64,000 bases of DNA. It comes from GCA-2718815 sp963578105 (GTDB lineage: Bacteria; Planctomycetota; Planctomycetia; Pirellulales; Pirellulaceae). Numbering within the stretch: position 1 is the first letter of the stretch; the number at the start of each line of letters is the position of its first letter. The translations under genes and the position numbers were made by a program. Below the pieces are notes generated by a model. It was given only the letters and a program-made list of their open reading frames with translations. It was not told the DNA's origin and did no database searches. Below, in pieces: positions 26,853 through 35,095 of this stretch. Where the stretch lies: assembly GCA_963578105.1 (NCBI GenBank), contig CAUZBP010000019.1, positions 3,572-67,571 on the forward strand, given 5' to 3'.

Positions 26853-28082
26853 ATGGCAAGTGAACAACAAGACCGGGAGCATTACACGGATGTCCTCTCA
26901 AGGGCCGGGCAGCTGAAGGGTGTTTCCCTGGGACAAGATGCGTTTCGGAGATTGCGCAAGAATTGGTCTGCCATGGCAGCCCTGAGCGTTTTAACCGGCA
27001 TCGCATCCCTCACCTGCTTGACACCTTTGATTCCGTTGCAATCACCGATCGAGCAACATCTGCAGAACCGACCCGAAAGCAACGGTCAACCTGCGCAAAA
27101 AGGGCGCCAGTTTCAACCTCCTAATCTTTCCCCCGTTCAACTGCAACTGGAAGACGAGTTGGCGAACTTCGAACGAAAAATACAGCAACTACGCACTGCA
27201 AAATCACAAGGGTCTGCGGCTGAGCAAGACCTTCTGCAGCAGCATCTACGCGAAGTGTACCTGCACAACGACCCGATTCGCGGCCTGTGGCACAAACCGA
27301 ACGGCCTCAACCGCGCCCTCACTTGCGCCCGCGTGACTCTGTTTGGAGACTGGTGTATCCCTTCCATCTGTGGTACGGACCACTTGGGACGCGATCTGCT
27401 CGCAAGATTATTTTGGGGTGCACGGATATCACTGATGGTTGGTGTTGTGGCCGCATTGGTGTCATTGGTCATTGGTGTGAGCTACGGTGCTACAGCAGGC
27501 TATTTGGGTGGACGAGTGGACAATCTCATGATGCGGGTCGTTGATGTCCTTTATTCCATTCCGTTCATTTTCGTAGTGATATTTCTCGTGACCATATTGA
27601 GTGAAGACAGCATCAAAAAAGAACTGGAGTTCCTGGGTCTGGATCAGATTATGATTTTTTATATCGTGATCGGGGCTATCTATTGGCTAACCATGGCCCG
27701 CGTCGTACGGGGGCAGGTGATCTCTTTAAAACAAGAGTTATTTGTGGAGGCGGCACGCACCATCGGCGCAAGCCAGACACGGATCATCTTTATCCACCTT
27801 GTCCCCAACGTTTTGAGTGTCGTCATCGTCTATCTGACACTGACGATTCCAGCGGTCATGTTATTCGAAGCCTTTCTTTCATTCCTGGGATTGGGAGTCT
27901 CTCCACCAGATGTTTCATGGGGGTTACTGGCCAATGAAGGGGTGAAGATGATTACACCGATCAAGATCTATTGGTGGCTAGTACTCTTTCCGGGCCTAGC
28001 TTTAGCGACAACGTTATTTGCCTTGAATTTCTTGGGTGACGGCCTGAGAGATGCCCTTGACCCGAAAATGAAGAATCGATGA
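26853..28082 (+). CDS. oppC: Peptide ABC transporter permease OppC
   Basis: Second permease of the importer, 409 residues against about 290-300 for typical OppC. The extra length lies after the first helix (about residues 37-55). It is a stretch of about 100 residues with a coiled-coil-like part (LQLEDELANFERKIQQLRTA), predicted to be outside. The DHLGRDLLARLFWGARISL motif, the EAA loop around EAARTIGASQTRIIFIHLVPN, and the terminal NFLGDGLRDALDPK are all standard. The TGA overlaps the oppD ATG (ATGA). Confidence 0.93.
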   Translation: MASEQQDREHYTDVLSRAGQLKGVSLGQDAFRRLRKNWSAMAALSVLTGIASLTCLTPLIPLQSPIEQHLQNRPESNGQPAQKGRQFQPPNLSPVQLQLEDELANFERKIQQLRTAKSQGSAAEQDLLQQHLREVYLHNDPIRGLWHKPNGLNRALTCARVTLFGDWCIPSICGTDHLGRDLLARLFWGARISLMVGVVAALVSLVIGVSYGATAGYLGGRVDNLMMRVVDVLYSIPFIFVVIFLVTILSEDSIKKELEFLGLDQIMIFYIVIGAIYWLTMARVVRGQVISLKQELFVEAARTIGASQTRIIFIHLVPNVLSVVIVYLTLTIPAVMLFEAFLSFLGLGVSPPDVSWGLLANEGVKMITPIKIYWWLVLFPGLALATTLFALNFLGDGLRDALDPKMKNR

Positions 28083-29083
28083 AACCAAGACCTGTTCTCG
28101 AAGTGAATGATCTGGCCGTGCAGTATGATACGGACGAAGGCCTGGTCGAGGCCGTTCGAGGTGTCTCCTTTCAGGTGGCTCCTGGCCAGACTTTGGGGAT
28201 CGTGGGCGAATCAGGGTCAGGGAAGTCGGTCACCAATCTGGCTGTCCTGGGGTTGATACCACAACCGCCTGGAAAGATTGTTTCCGGCTCCATTCGGTTC
28301 CGAGGGCAGGAACTGCTGCACATGAGCCAGAGGGACTTATCCACCATTAGAGGCCGAAAGATCGCCATGATCTTTCAAGACCCGATGACCGCCCTGAATC
28401 CTCTCCTGACCATCGAAGACCAACTGACTGAGGTGACGAGAATTCATCTGGGACACGATCGTCAATCGGCCAGGAACCACGCGATTTCGATGCTGGAAAA
28501 GGTCGGTATCCCGTCACCAGAACGGCGTCTTGGTGATTATCCACATCAATTTTCTGGGGGTATGCGGCAACGCGTGATGATCGCCATGGCTCTGTCTTGT
28601 AAGCCTGACGTACTCATTGCCGACGAGCCCACCACCGCCTTGGATGTGACCATCCAGGCTCAGATTCTCCGGCTCATGAAAGAGTTGCAAAACTCCGCAC
28701 AAACAGCAATCGTCTTAATCACTCATGATATGGGTGTCATTGCCTCTGCCTGTGATACGGTTGTGGTGATGTATGCCGGCAAGATTGTGGAACAGGCGGA
28801 CACGGCAACCTTGTTCCGTAATCCGCGGCATCCCTACACCCTGGGCTTGCTCAAGTCCATGACCCGACTGGATGCGCCGCTGGGGACCAAGTTGACACCG
28901 ATCGAAGGTCAACCTCCCGATCTGACACAGCTCGGGAAAGGGTGCTCGTTCTGTGCACGTTGTCGTTATGCCGTGCAACACTGTCGAGAGGAGACGCCCG
29001 AGCTGACCAAAGTTTCAAGCGAAGGTTTGGCAGCTTGCTTTGTGGATTGGACAGCCGATTCCGCAGGGGGGGAAGGGCCATGA
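28079..29083 (+). CDS. oppD: Peptide ABC transporter ATPase OppD
   Basis: Cytoplasmic ATPase that powers peptide uptake. Walker A is GESGSGKS (about residues 41-48), the Q-loop is FQDPMTALNP, the signature is FSGGMRQRV, Walker B is LIADEPTTALD and the switch is LITHDMG. The C-terminal oligopeptide/dipeptide-transporter extension with KGCSFCARCRYAVQHC contains the four cysteines often found binding an iron-sulfur cluster in this family. 334 residues, normal. It overlaps oppC and oppF by 4 nt on each side. Confidence 0.95.
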   Translation: MKPRPVLEVNDLAVQYDTDEGLVEAVRGVSFQVAPGQTLGIVGESGSGKSVTNLAVLGLIPQPPGKIVSGSIRFRGQELLHMSQRDLSTIRGRKIAMIFQDPMTALNPLLTIEDQLTEVTRIHLGHDRQSARNHAISMLEKVGIPSPERRLGDYPHQFSGGMRQRVMIAMALSCKPDVLIADEPTTALDVTIQAQILRLMKELQNSAQTAIVLITHDMGVIASACDTVVVMYAGKIVEQADTATLFRNPRHPYTLGLLKSMTRLDAPLGTKLTPIEGQPPDLTQLGKGCSFCARCRYAVQHCREETPELTKVSSEGLAACFVDWTADSAGGEGP

Positions 29084-30078
29084 AGTCTCGTGCTCAAGTG
29101 GAATCTCGCTCTACATCCCAAAACGTGTTGGAAGTCAAAGATCTCAAGATTCATTTCCACACAACCGGAGGACCATGGGAAAGAAAGCGTCGCATCGTCC
29201 GAGCTGTAGATGGAGTTAGCTTTCATTTGCAGTCCGGAGAAACTTTGGGAATCGTCGGTGAATCCGGGTGTGGAAAATCGACAACGGCTCGAGCCATTCT
29301 TAATTTGGTGAAAGTTACCGACGGACAAGTGATTTTGAACGGGGTCCGCCTGGACAATCTTTCAGCACGGACGATGCATCCTCATCGAAAACAGATTCAA
29401 ATGATTTTTCAGGATCCTTACGCATCCCTTAACCCGCGCATGCCAGTTGGACGCTTGATCAGTGAGCCCATGAAGATCTTCAAGCTTTACGACCGGCGCA
29501 CACGTATGCTGGAAGTCATTCGGCTGATGGAATTGGTAGGTTTGGATCCTGGATTCATGAATCGTTACCCACACGAATTTTCAGGAGGTCAGCGGCAGCG
29601 AATCGGTATAGCCCGCGCACTTGCCGTAAAACCCCAAGTGATTATTTGCGACGAACCGGTATCAGCATTGGATGTTTCAATTCAGGCTCAGGTCATCAAC
29701 CTACTAATGGATTTACAGCAACAACTTGGCTTGGCATACGTTTTTATTTCTCACGACTTATCTGTTGTGCGGCACATCGCGCACCGTGTGGCAGTGATGT
29801 ACCTGGGAAACATTATCGAGATTGCTCCGTCCGAGCTACTCTACCAACACCCGAAACACCCTTACACACAGGCTCTTTTATCTGCGGTACCGTTGCCAGA
29901 TCCCCAGGCAGAAAGCAAGCGAGACCCAATTGTACTGGTCGGTGAAGTACCGTCACCTGATCAGATTTATCAAGGCTGCCCCTTTGCAAACCGTTGCCCT
30001 ATTGCCGAAAAGGAGTGCACTGACTTGAAACCAGCTTTGGAAGGGGCCCTACATTCTGTAGCGTGCATCAAAGCCTGA
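29080..30078 (+). CDS. oppF: Peptide ABC transporter ATPase OppF
   Basis: Second ATPase of the importer, paired with OppD. Walker A GESGCGKS, Q-loop MIFQDPYASLNPRM, signature FSGGQRQRIGIARAL, Walker B ICDEPVSALDVS and switch FISHDLSVVRHIA are intact. The C-terminal extension with CPFANRCPIAEKEC is the cysteine-rich tail of the family. The ATG at 29080 overlaps the oppD TGA as ATGA after a G-rich ribosome binding site. 332 residues. The open frame runs further upstream inside oppD, but without conserved sequence. Confidence 0.95.
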   Translation: MKSRAQVESRSTSQNVLEVKDLKIHFHTTGGPWERKRRIVRAVDGVSFHLQSGETLGIVGESGCGKSTTARAILNLVKVTDGQVILNGVRLDNLSARTMHPHRKQIQMIFQDPYASLNPRMPVGRLISEPMKIFKLYDRRTRMLEVIRLMELVGLDPGFMNRYPHEFSGGQRQRIGIARALAVKPQVIICDEPVSALDVSIQAQVINLLMDLQQQLGLAYVFISHDLSVVRHIAHRVAVMYLGNIIEIAPSELLYQHPKHPYTQALLSAVPLPDPQAESKRDPIVLVGEVPSPDQIYQGCPFANRCPIAEKECTDLKPALEGALHSVACIKA

Positions 30079-30192
30079 AAATAGATTTCAATTCAAAAAG
30101 CAGGACCAACACCGGCAACCAGCACCCGTTCCCCGCTGGAAACTTCCCGCGTCATCTGGAACACATTTAATTGACAACTCCGTAAGATTTTC

Positions 30193-30693
30193 ATGGCTCA
30201 TTTCACCCACCAGCGACACAAACGACTTCAGCAGCTTGAGCGACAACGTGAATTGGTTGTGGCTTGCTCACCGCTACGGAGCAACGTTAACCTTTCGCGG
30301 ATCGTGAGGACGGCCAGCTGTTCCGGCGTATCACGCCTGGTTGCCTGCGGTCAGGCGAAAATTGATCCCAAGATTGCCCGGGACGGGGTCAATACCATGA
30401 GGACCGACGTTCGCCGATCTCTCCCACCCGTCCTCCGATCGCTCAGGACAGATGGATACCAGTTGGTGGGACTTGAACAAACAACCCAATCACAGTGCCT
30501 GTACACCTTTTCTTTTACACGTCGAACGGTACTCGTAATCGGCAACGAGCGTGAGGGATTATCACCCGAGGTGTTACAACTGCTGCACCACGTCATCGAG
30601 ATTCCCGTCTATGGCATGCCCCATAGCTTTAACGTGGCGACCGCAACAGCTATGGCACTGTATGAATACTGTCGACAGTTTCCGGCGGGTTGA
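30193..30693 (+). CDS. SpoU-type RNA 2'-O-methyltransferase
   Basis: A 166-residue SPOUT-family methyltransferase that uses S-adenosylmethionine to methylate ribose in tRNA or rRNA. Motif 1 is SNVNLSRIVRTASCSGV, motif 2 is LVIGNEREGL and motif 3 is GMPHSFNVATATAMALYEY, which together form the knot. There is no N-terminal substrate-binding extension, so it is a minimal version such as TrmL/TrmH-like proteins. The exact target cannot be told from sequence. It follows the opp operon after a 114-bp gap and ends in a small hairpin. Confidence 0.88.
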   Translation: MAHFTHQRHKRLQQLERQRELVVACSPLRSNVNLSRIVRTASCSGVSRLVACGQAKIDPKIARDGVNTMRTDVRRSLPPVLRSLRTDGYQLVGLEQTTQSQCLYTFSFTRRTVLVIGNEREGLSPEVLQLLHHVIEIPVYGMPHSFNVATATAMALYEYCRQFPAG

Positions 30694-31008
30694 CTGATAC
30701 GAAACCGTCGTGGTTTCGATCATCGGCGAAACGCCTGATGCGTCGCGTCGGGAGCCGTTGCCAACCGAGGAACTCCGCGTCAGGGTCTGCTGATTTCATC
30801 ACAGGCCGACTCCAGCATGGACTTTGGCCGTTGCTGGTTTTGCAATGGAGGATTCATCTTGCTGTAAATTGCCAGGAGGCCACCAAGTCGGGTTCACAAG
30901 CTGGTCTTGTTAGGCAACTTTTACGGATTTTCGTAATCTTTCCGCTGCTTGACAAACCGTTTCACGGCGGTGTCTAGTACAGGTTGAGCCGAACTTTCAG
31001 AAAATGGC
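30694..31008. other. Gap with gene-end hairpin
   Basis: No gene is supported in this 315-bp gap; a 95-codon + frame starting with TTG at 30690 has no family features. CGAAACC (30700-30706), loop GTCGT, GGTTTCG (30712-30718) forms a perfect 7-bp stem starting 7 nt after the methyltransferase stop. It has no T-run and may mark the transcript end. Confidence 0.4.
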
Positions 31009-32166
31009 TTGACCTTCCACTGCCGCGTCATGCATTCGCAGCATCAGGAAAAGTCAAGTCGTACGAGAACCGTAATGGTAGACGTCACTCAACATTTATC
31101 TGAAATACAACCTCATCACCGGGTGAATCTTTTTCCATCCTTTGGCCAGCTGGATCGTGAACAGGGCTATTGGAAGATCGCGATTCACGGCGTCGTGTTT
31201 GAACCTTTTTTTGATGCGTACCAGGACCGGATTCTGGTGAGGTTTCTGCAGCGCGCCATGAAAGCCGATTCCTACAGTATGGACTCGGATATATTTCGTC
31301 AACGTGTGGGCGTTTTCTTAGCCCAGCATGGAAGCGGCATACGCGTGGCGATCCGGATCGGCCACAAGTTATACCGTCTACGACGCAGGACCAAACGTAA
31401 CGGTCACTTTAGTGGTATCTTGCGGTTATCAGTTGCTGACGTCGAACGGATGAGAAACGAGGGACAGATCCACTCCGATTGGCTGCATTTCCGGGTGGTT
31501 ACGGGAGAGGGAGATCAGCGCAGGATCACGGGACAGGCTCAGCTCATTCGTCCCAAAGGGGTCAGTGTGATCTCCGACATCGATGATACGATCAAGCGCA
31601 GTGACGTGCCGATTCGCAGTGAGCTGTTGGCCAACACTTTTTTACGCGAATACGAGTCGATTCCGGGAATGTCACGGTTATATCGCAAAGGTGCCGATAA
31701 TGGGGTGGCCTTCCATTACGTCTCATCCAGTCCCTGGCAACTCTATGAGTCGCTGAAGCATCTGTGCCAGGAAGATCGTTTTCCACACGGAACCTATCAT
31801 CTTCGCACATTACGCCTTAAGGATCCTCGAGTACTTTCCCTCCTCCTGCCGACACGTTGGGGAAAACGACGGACCATCCGTTCCATCCTGAAAGCTTTTC
31901 CCAGGCGGACCTTCGTTTTGATCGGAGATTCCGGCGAACGAGATCCCGAATTGTATGGAGCAATTGCCCGTGAATATCCCGGCCGAGTGTCGCGGATTTA
32001 CATTCGAGATTTAGAGAGCCGATCGATGGACTCCGCTCGGCTCCGCAAAGCGTTTCGAGGCCAGACAAACAGCGTGTGGCGGCTCTTCACGGATGCCGAC
32101 CAGCTCACGACAGACTGGGAAAAACTCCTGGGGGGGCCCGATGAAACCACTGAATCAGGGTTTTAG
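31009..32166 (+). CDS. APP1-type phosphatidate phosphatase-like protein (DUF2183)
   Basis: A 385-residue protein with the DUF2183/APP1 catalytic domain, a HAD-like phosphatase. The domain begins near GVSVISDIDDTIKRSDV, where the DxDxT catalytic motif falls at about Asp190 and Asp192. It is followed by YVSSSPWQLYESL, RTIRSILKAFPRRTFVLIGDSGERDPE and YIRDLE, all conserved. The N-terminal half carries a beta-rich segment seen in bacterial members. Yeast App1 dephosphorylates phosphatidate; the bacterial substrate is not established. The start is uncertain: TTG at 31009 or ATG at 31075. Confidence 0.85.
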   Translation: MTFHCRVMHSQHQEKSSRTRTVMVDVTQHLSEIQPHHRVNLFPSFGQLDREQGYWKIAIHGVVFEPFFDAYQDRILVRFLQRAMKADSYSMDSDIFRQRVGVFLAQHGSGIRVAIRIGHKLYRLRRRTKRNGHFSGILRLSVADVERMRNEGQIHSDWLHFRVVTGEGDQRRITGQAQLIRPKGVSVISDIDDTIKRSDVPIRSELLANTFLREYESIPGMSRLYRKGADNGVAFHYVSSSPWQLYESLKHLCQEDRFPHGTYHLRTLRLKDPRVLSLLLPTRWGKRRTIRSILKAFPRRTFVLIGDSGERDPELYGAIAREYPGRVSRIYIRDLESRSMDSARLRKAFRGQTNSVWRLFTDADQLTTDWEKLLGGPDETTESGF

Positions 32167-32408
32167 AGACGTTCGGGGCCCCAGTACCCCGGAAAACGGA
32201 TTTCCAGCCCAGTGGATTGGCAAACCCGTTGGTCTCCGTCGCCGGATACCTGTGGACATTGCTGAAAACCGTTTCCACCCGGTCACTGTCCGGACGTGGC
32301 GTCTACGTTTCGAACGGTGAACTACCCCTTGCGTTGTCTCCGGATATATTGCAAAATTTTAAGTTTACGTATTTTTGGACGATGTAAATCTTTTCAGAGA
32401 GAACATGA

Positions 32409-33017
32409 ATGGCTCGGTACACTGGTCCCAAAGCTCGCGTGAATCGGCGATTGGGTGCTTTAATTTTTGAAAACGCTGGTGCGGTCAAGGCTTACGAGCG
32501 TCGACAACAACCGCCCGGGATGCATACGCGCCCCCGTCGCACCTCCAACTATGGCTTGGCGCTGATGGAAAAGCAGAAGATTAAGCGCTACTATGGCCTG
32601 GGAGAAAGTCAGCTGCGCCGTTATTTCGGTAAGGCCACCCGTATGAAAGGCAATACGGCTGAGGAACTGCTGATTCTTTGTGAACGGCGTCTGGACAACG
32701 TGGTACGCCGATCCGGATACACCACCACCCGACCCCAAGCACGGCAAGGCATTGTACACGGCCATTTTCGCGTGAACGGTGTCAAGGTATCGAGTCCATC
32801 GTTTCAGGTACGAGCGGGCGATGTGGTCACACTACGCGACAAAGAACAAATCCAAAACCTCTATCGCAGTAACATCACCGATCATCCTCCCGACTCGTTG
32901 GATTGGGTCACACTTGATGCCGAAAACCTGCAAGCTACCGTGCAAGGAATCCCAGGTCCCGATGACGTGAGTCTTCCTGTCGATGCAAATGTAGTCGTCG
33001 AATTCATGTCGCGTTAG
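32409..33017 (+). CDS. rpsD: 30S ribosomal protein S4
   Basis: Primary 16S rRNA-binding protein that nucleates small-subunit assembly, 202 residues. MARYTGPKARVNRRLG, KQKIKRYYGLGESQLRRYF and ERRLDNVVRRSGYTTTRPQARQ are typical. The S4 RNA-binding domain follows with GHFRVNGVKVSSPSFQVRAGD. Here it stands alone, away from the usual rpsK-rpoA-rplQ genes. The zinc-binding cysteines of some S4 proteins are absent. The ATG at 32409 is preceded by a GAGAG stretch. Confidence 0.96.
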   Translation: MARYTGPKARVNRRLGALIFENAGAVKAYERRQQPPGMHTRPRRTSNYGLALMEKQKIKRYYGLGESQLRRYFGKATRMKGNTAEELLILCERRLDNVVRRSGYTTTRPQARQGIVHGHFRVNGVKVSSPSFQVRAGDVVTLRDKEQIQNLYRSNITDHPPDSLDWVTLDAENLQATVQGIPGPDDVSLPVDANVVVEFMSR

Positions 33018-33408
33018 ACAAGCGGGTGAGCGAAACGAATTTTTCCACACCCAAGTTGATTAATAACAATCGTAAGGTTGGCCCCAAATCGTTGCCAACG
33101 GTGCGACAAAGTCGGGCTCGCCAACTTCCTCGTTTTTTTCCTCGTGTTCTTCCTGGATTTCTGACGCGTCGTCGTTCTCCCACCAAAGAACAATCACCTG
33201 TGGGAAACGCCTAGCCGACCGAACGGCAACCGCAGGCGAAACAGGTTGTCGCCCAACTGCCCGGGACGGAGTTGCCTCGAAAGAATGGCTCGATCCGGCC
33301 GGTCTGACAAGCACTACTCCCGAACCACTATTTAAATGTCCCTCCGAGTTCTGCAAGTCAACACATCAGCTACCTAGTTTTTTTGTCCTTAAATGATTGG
33401 CTGCTTCA
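33018..33408. other. Gap between rpsD and lpd
   Basis: No gene is supported in this 391-bp gap. GTTGGC (33077-33082) can pair with GCCAAC at 33094-33099 or at 33120-33125, and a run of seven T lies at 33133-33139. The rpsD transcript probably ends here. The right part, after about 33340, should hold the lpd promoter, but no clear elements stand out. Confidence 0.4.
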
Positions 33409-34830
33409 ATGCATTCACAGTTGGTAATACTTGGGGGGGGACCGGGCGGTTACGCTGCGGCATTTCTAGCGGCCGACGAGGGAATGGAAGTCACTATTGT
33501 CGAGTCTCGCCGGGCACTGGGAGGCACCTGTCTTCTTCGAGGATGCATTCCATCAAAGGCACTGTTGCATGTGTCCCGAGTTATCAGCGAGGTAAATGAA
33601 TTGCGGGAGGATTGGGGCGTGGTCTATGATTCGCCACGCATTGACATTGATACGGTGCGAGCACGTAAAGATACGGTCATTAAAACGTTATCCGGCGGTT
33701 TAAAGCAACTGGCAAAAAGACGGAAAGTGCGTTTGATTGAAGCGCAGGGTAAACTCATCAATTCGACCACTCTGCAACTCGAAGGAAGCCACGCATCCAT
33801 CCCGGACGGGGGCCAGTTGACGTTTGACCACGCGATCCTTGCTACCGGTTCCGCGCCGGCGATGCCTTCATCTTTTGAGATAGGATCAGAACGCGTGATG
33901 GATTCCACCGGTGCCCTGACACTATCTGACATTCCCGACAAACTGCTAGTGGTCGGCGGAGGTTATATCGGGCTGGAGATGGGGACGGTGTATGCGATGC
34001 TCGGGAGTCAAGTCAGTATCGTCGAGTTGATGGATGGCTTGTTGCCCGGAGTCGACCGTGACCTGGTAAAACCGCTTCACAAACGGCTGGATCATCTACT
34101 TGACGGTCGTATCTATCTGAACACCAAGGTGGGTTCGTTAAGTGATCAGCAAGATCAAGTACACGTTGCGTTTGAGGGTCCGGACAAATACGGAGTGGAA
34201 CTCTACGACCGTGTGTTAGTTGCTGTCGGGCGCCGACCCTGCAGCCAGGACATCGGTTTAGAGAACACGAAAGTGCAAACCGACCAGCAGGGATTCATCG
34301 AGTGCAACCCTCAGCAACGTACGGCCGATCCTCATCTCCTTGCCATTGGCGATGTCGCAGGCGAACCCATGTTAGCGCATAAAGCAACCCACCAAGGCAA
34401 AGTTGCTGTTGAATCTCTATTGGGTCGGCCCGCCGAATTCTCACCACAGGCTATCCCAGCTGTTGTGTTCACCGACCCGGAAATTGCCTGGGCAGGTTTG
34501 ACGGAAACTCGTGCGGAAGCGGAAGGATGCCAGTATGAGGTAGCCCAATATCCCTGGGCGGCCAGTGGTCGCGCGCACGCTATCGGACGTACGGAAGGGT
34601 TGACTAAATGGCTCATCGAACCCGACACCAATCGCTTGTTGGGATGTGGCCTGGTGGGGCCCGGTGCGGGTGAAATGATCGCCGAAGCCGTTGTCGCGAT
34701 CGAGATGGGCTGTGAAGTAAGGGACTTAACCGAGTCGATACATCCACATCCCACCCTGAGTGAAACGATGATCAATGCGGGTGAAGTCCACTTTGGCACC
34801 GCCACCGAGATTTACAAACCACGCAGATGA
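33409..34830 (+). CDS. lpd: Dihydrolipoyl dehydrogenase
   Basis: E3 component of 2-oxoacid dehydrogenase complexes; an FAD enzyme that re-oxidises dihydrolipoamide and makes NADH. FAD-binding LVILGGGPGGYAAAF is at the N-terminus, and the redox disulfide is in GGTCLLRGCIPSK (Cys41 and Cys46). The NAD motif is VVGGGYIGLEMG, and the C-terminal HPHPTLSE supplies the catalytic His-Glu pair. At 473 residues the length is normal. The ATG at 33409 is preferred over the in-frame TTG at 33397. It leads the pyruvate dehydrogenase genes. Confidence 0.95.
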   Translation: MHSQLVILGGGPGGYAAAFLAADEGMEVTIVESRRALGGTCLLRGCIPSKALLHVSRVISEVNELREDWGVVYDSPRIDIDTVRARKDTVIKTLSGGLKQLAKRRKVRLIEAQGKLINSTTLQLEGSHASIPDGGQLTFDHAILATGSAPAMPSSFEIGSERVMDSTGALTLSDIPDKLLVVGGGYIGLEMGTVYAMLGSQVSIVELMDGLLPGVDRDLVKPLHKRLDHLLDGRIYLNTKVGSLSDQQDQVHVAFEGPDKYGVELYDRVLVAVGRRPCSQDIGLENTKVQTDQQGFIECNPQQRTADPHLLAIGDVAGEPMLAHKATHQGKVAVESLLGRPAEFSPQAIPAVVFTDPEIAWAGLTETRAEAEGCQYEVAQYPWAASGRAHAIGRTEGLTKWLIEPDTNRLLGCGLVGPGAGEMIAEAVVAIEMGCEVRDLTESIHPHPTLSETMINAGEVHFGTATEIYKPRR

Positions 34831-34884
34831 AAACAACCGCACAAATCGCGAACAAGTGAAGTACCCTTTCACGAATCCTATGGG

Positions 34885-34954
34885 GACCGTATCCACAGGG
34901 TCTCCGGTGACCCTGTTGGCAAACGGGAACAGCAGCGCCAAACGGTCTTTTTTT
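34885..34954 (+). terminator. Branched terminator-like structure
   Basis: GACCGT (34885-34890) pairs with ACGGTC (34942-34947), directly followed by seven T (34948-34954). Inside lies a perfect 8-bp hairpin, ACAGGGTC (34895-34902), loop TCCGGT, GACCCTGT (34909-34916). This fits a terminator for lpd or an attenuator in the aceE leader. It is about 55 nt after the lpd stop and 140 nt before aceE. Confidence 0.45.
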
Positions 34955-35095
34955 ACATTCTTTTCATGGTGGCCACTTGTCGCTGGTAGCTGCGCATTTT
35001 GCTGATGGATGTTTGGTTATCTATCACCCCATCTTCGACTCCGCGCCTCTTTACTCTGGAACGTTTCTGGGAAAGAATGAGAAACACCGTTCCGG

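Noticed and set aside
30690..30977. A 95-codon + frame after the SpoU gene
   Set aside because: TTG start without a ribosome binding site, runs through a hairpin, and shows no domain or hydrophobic pattern.
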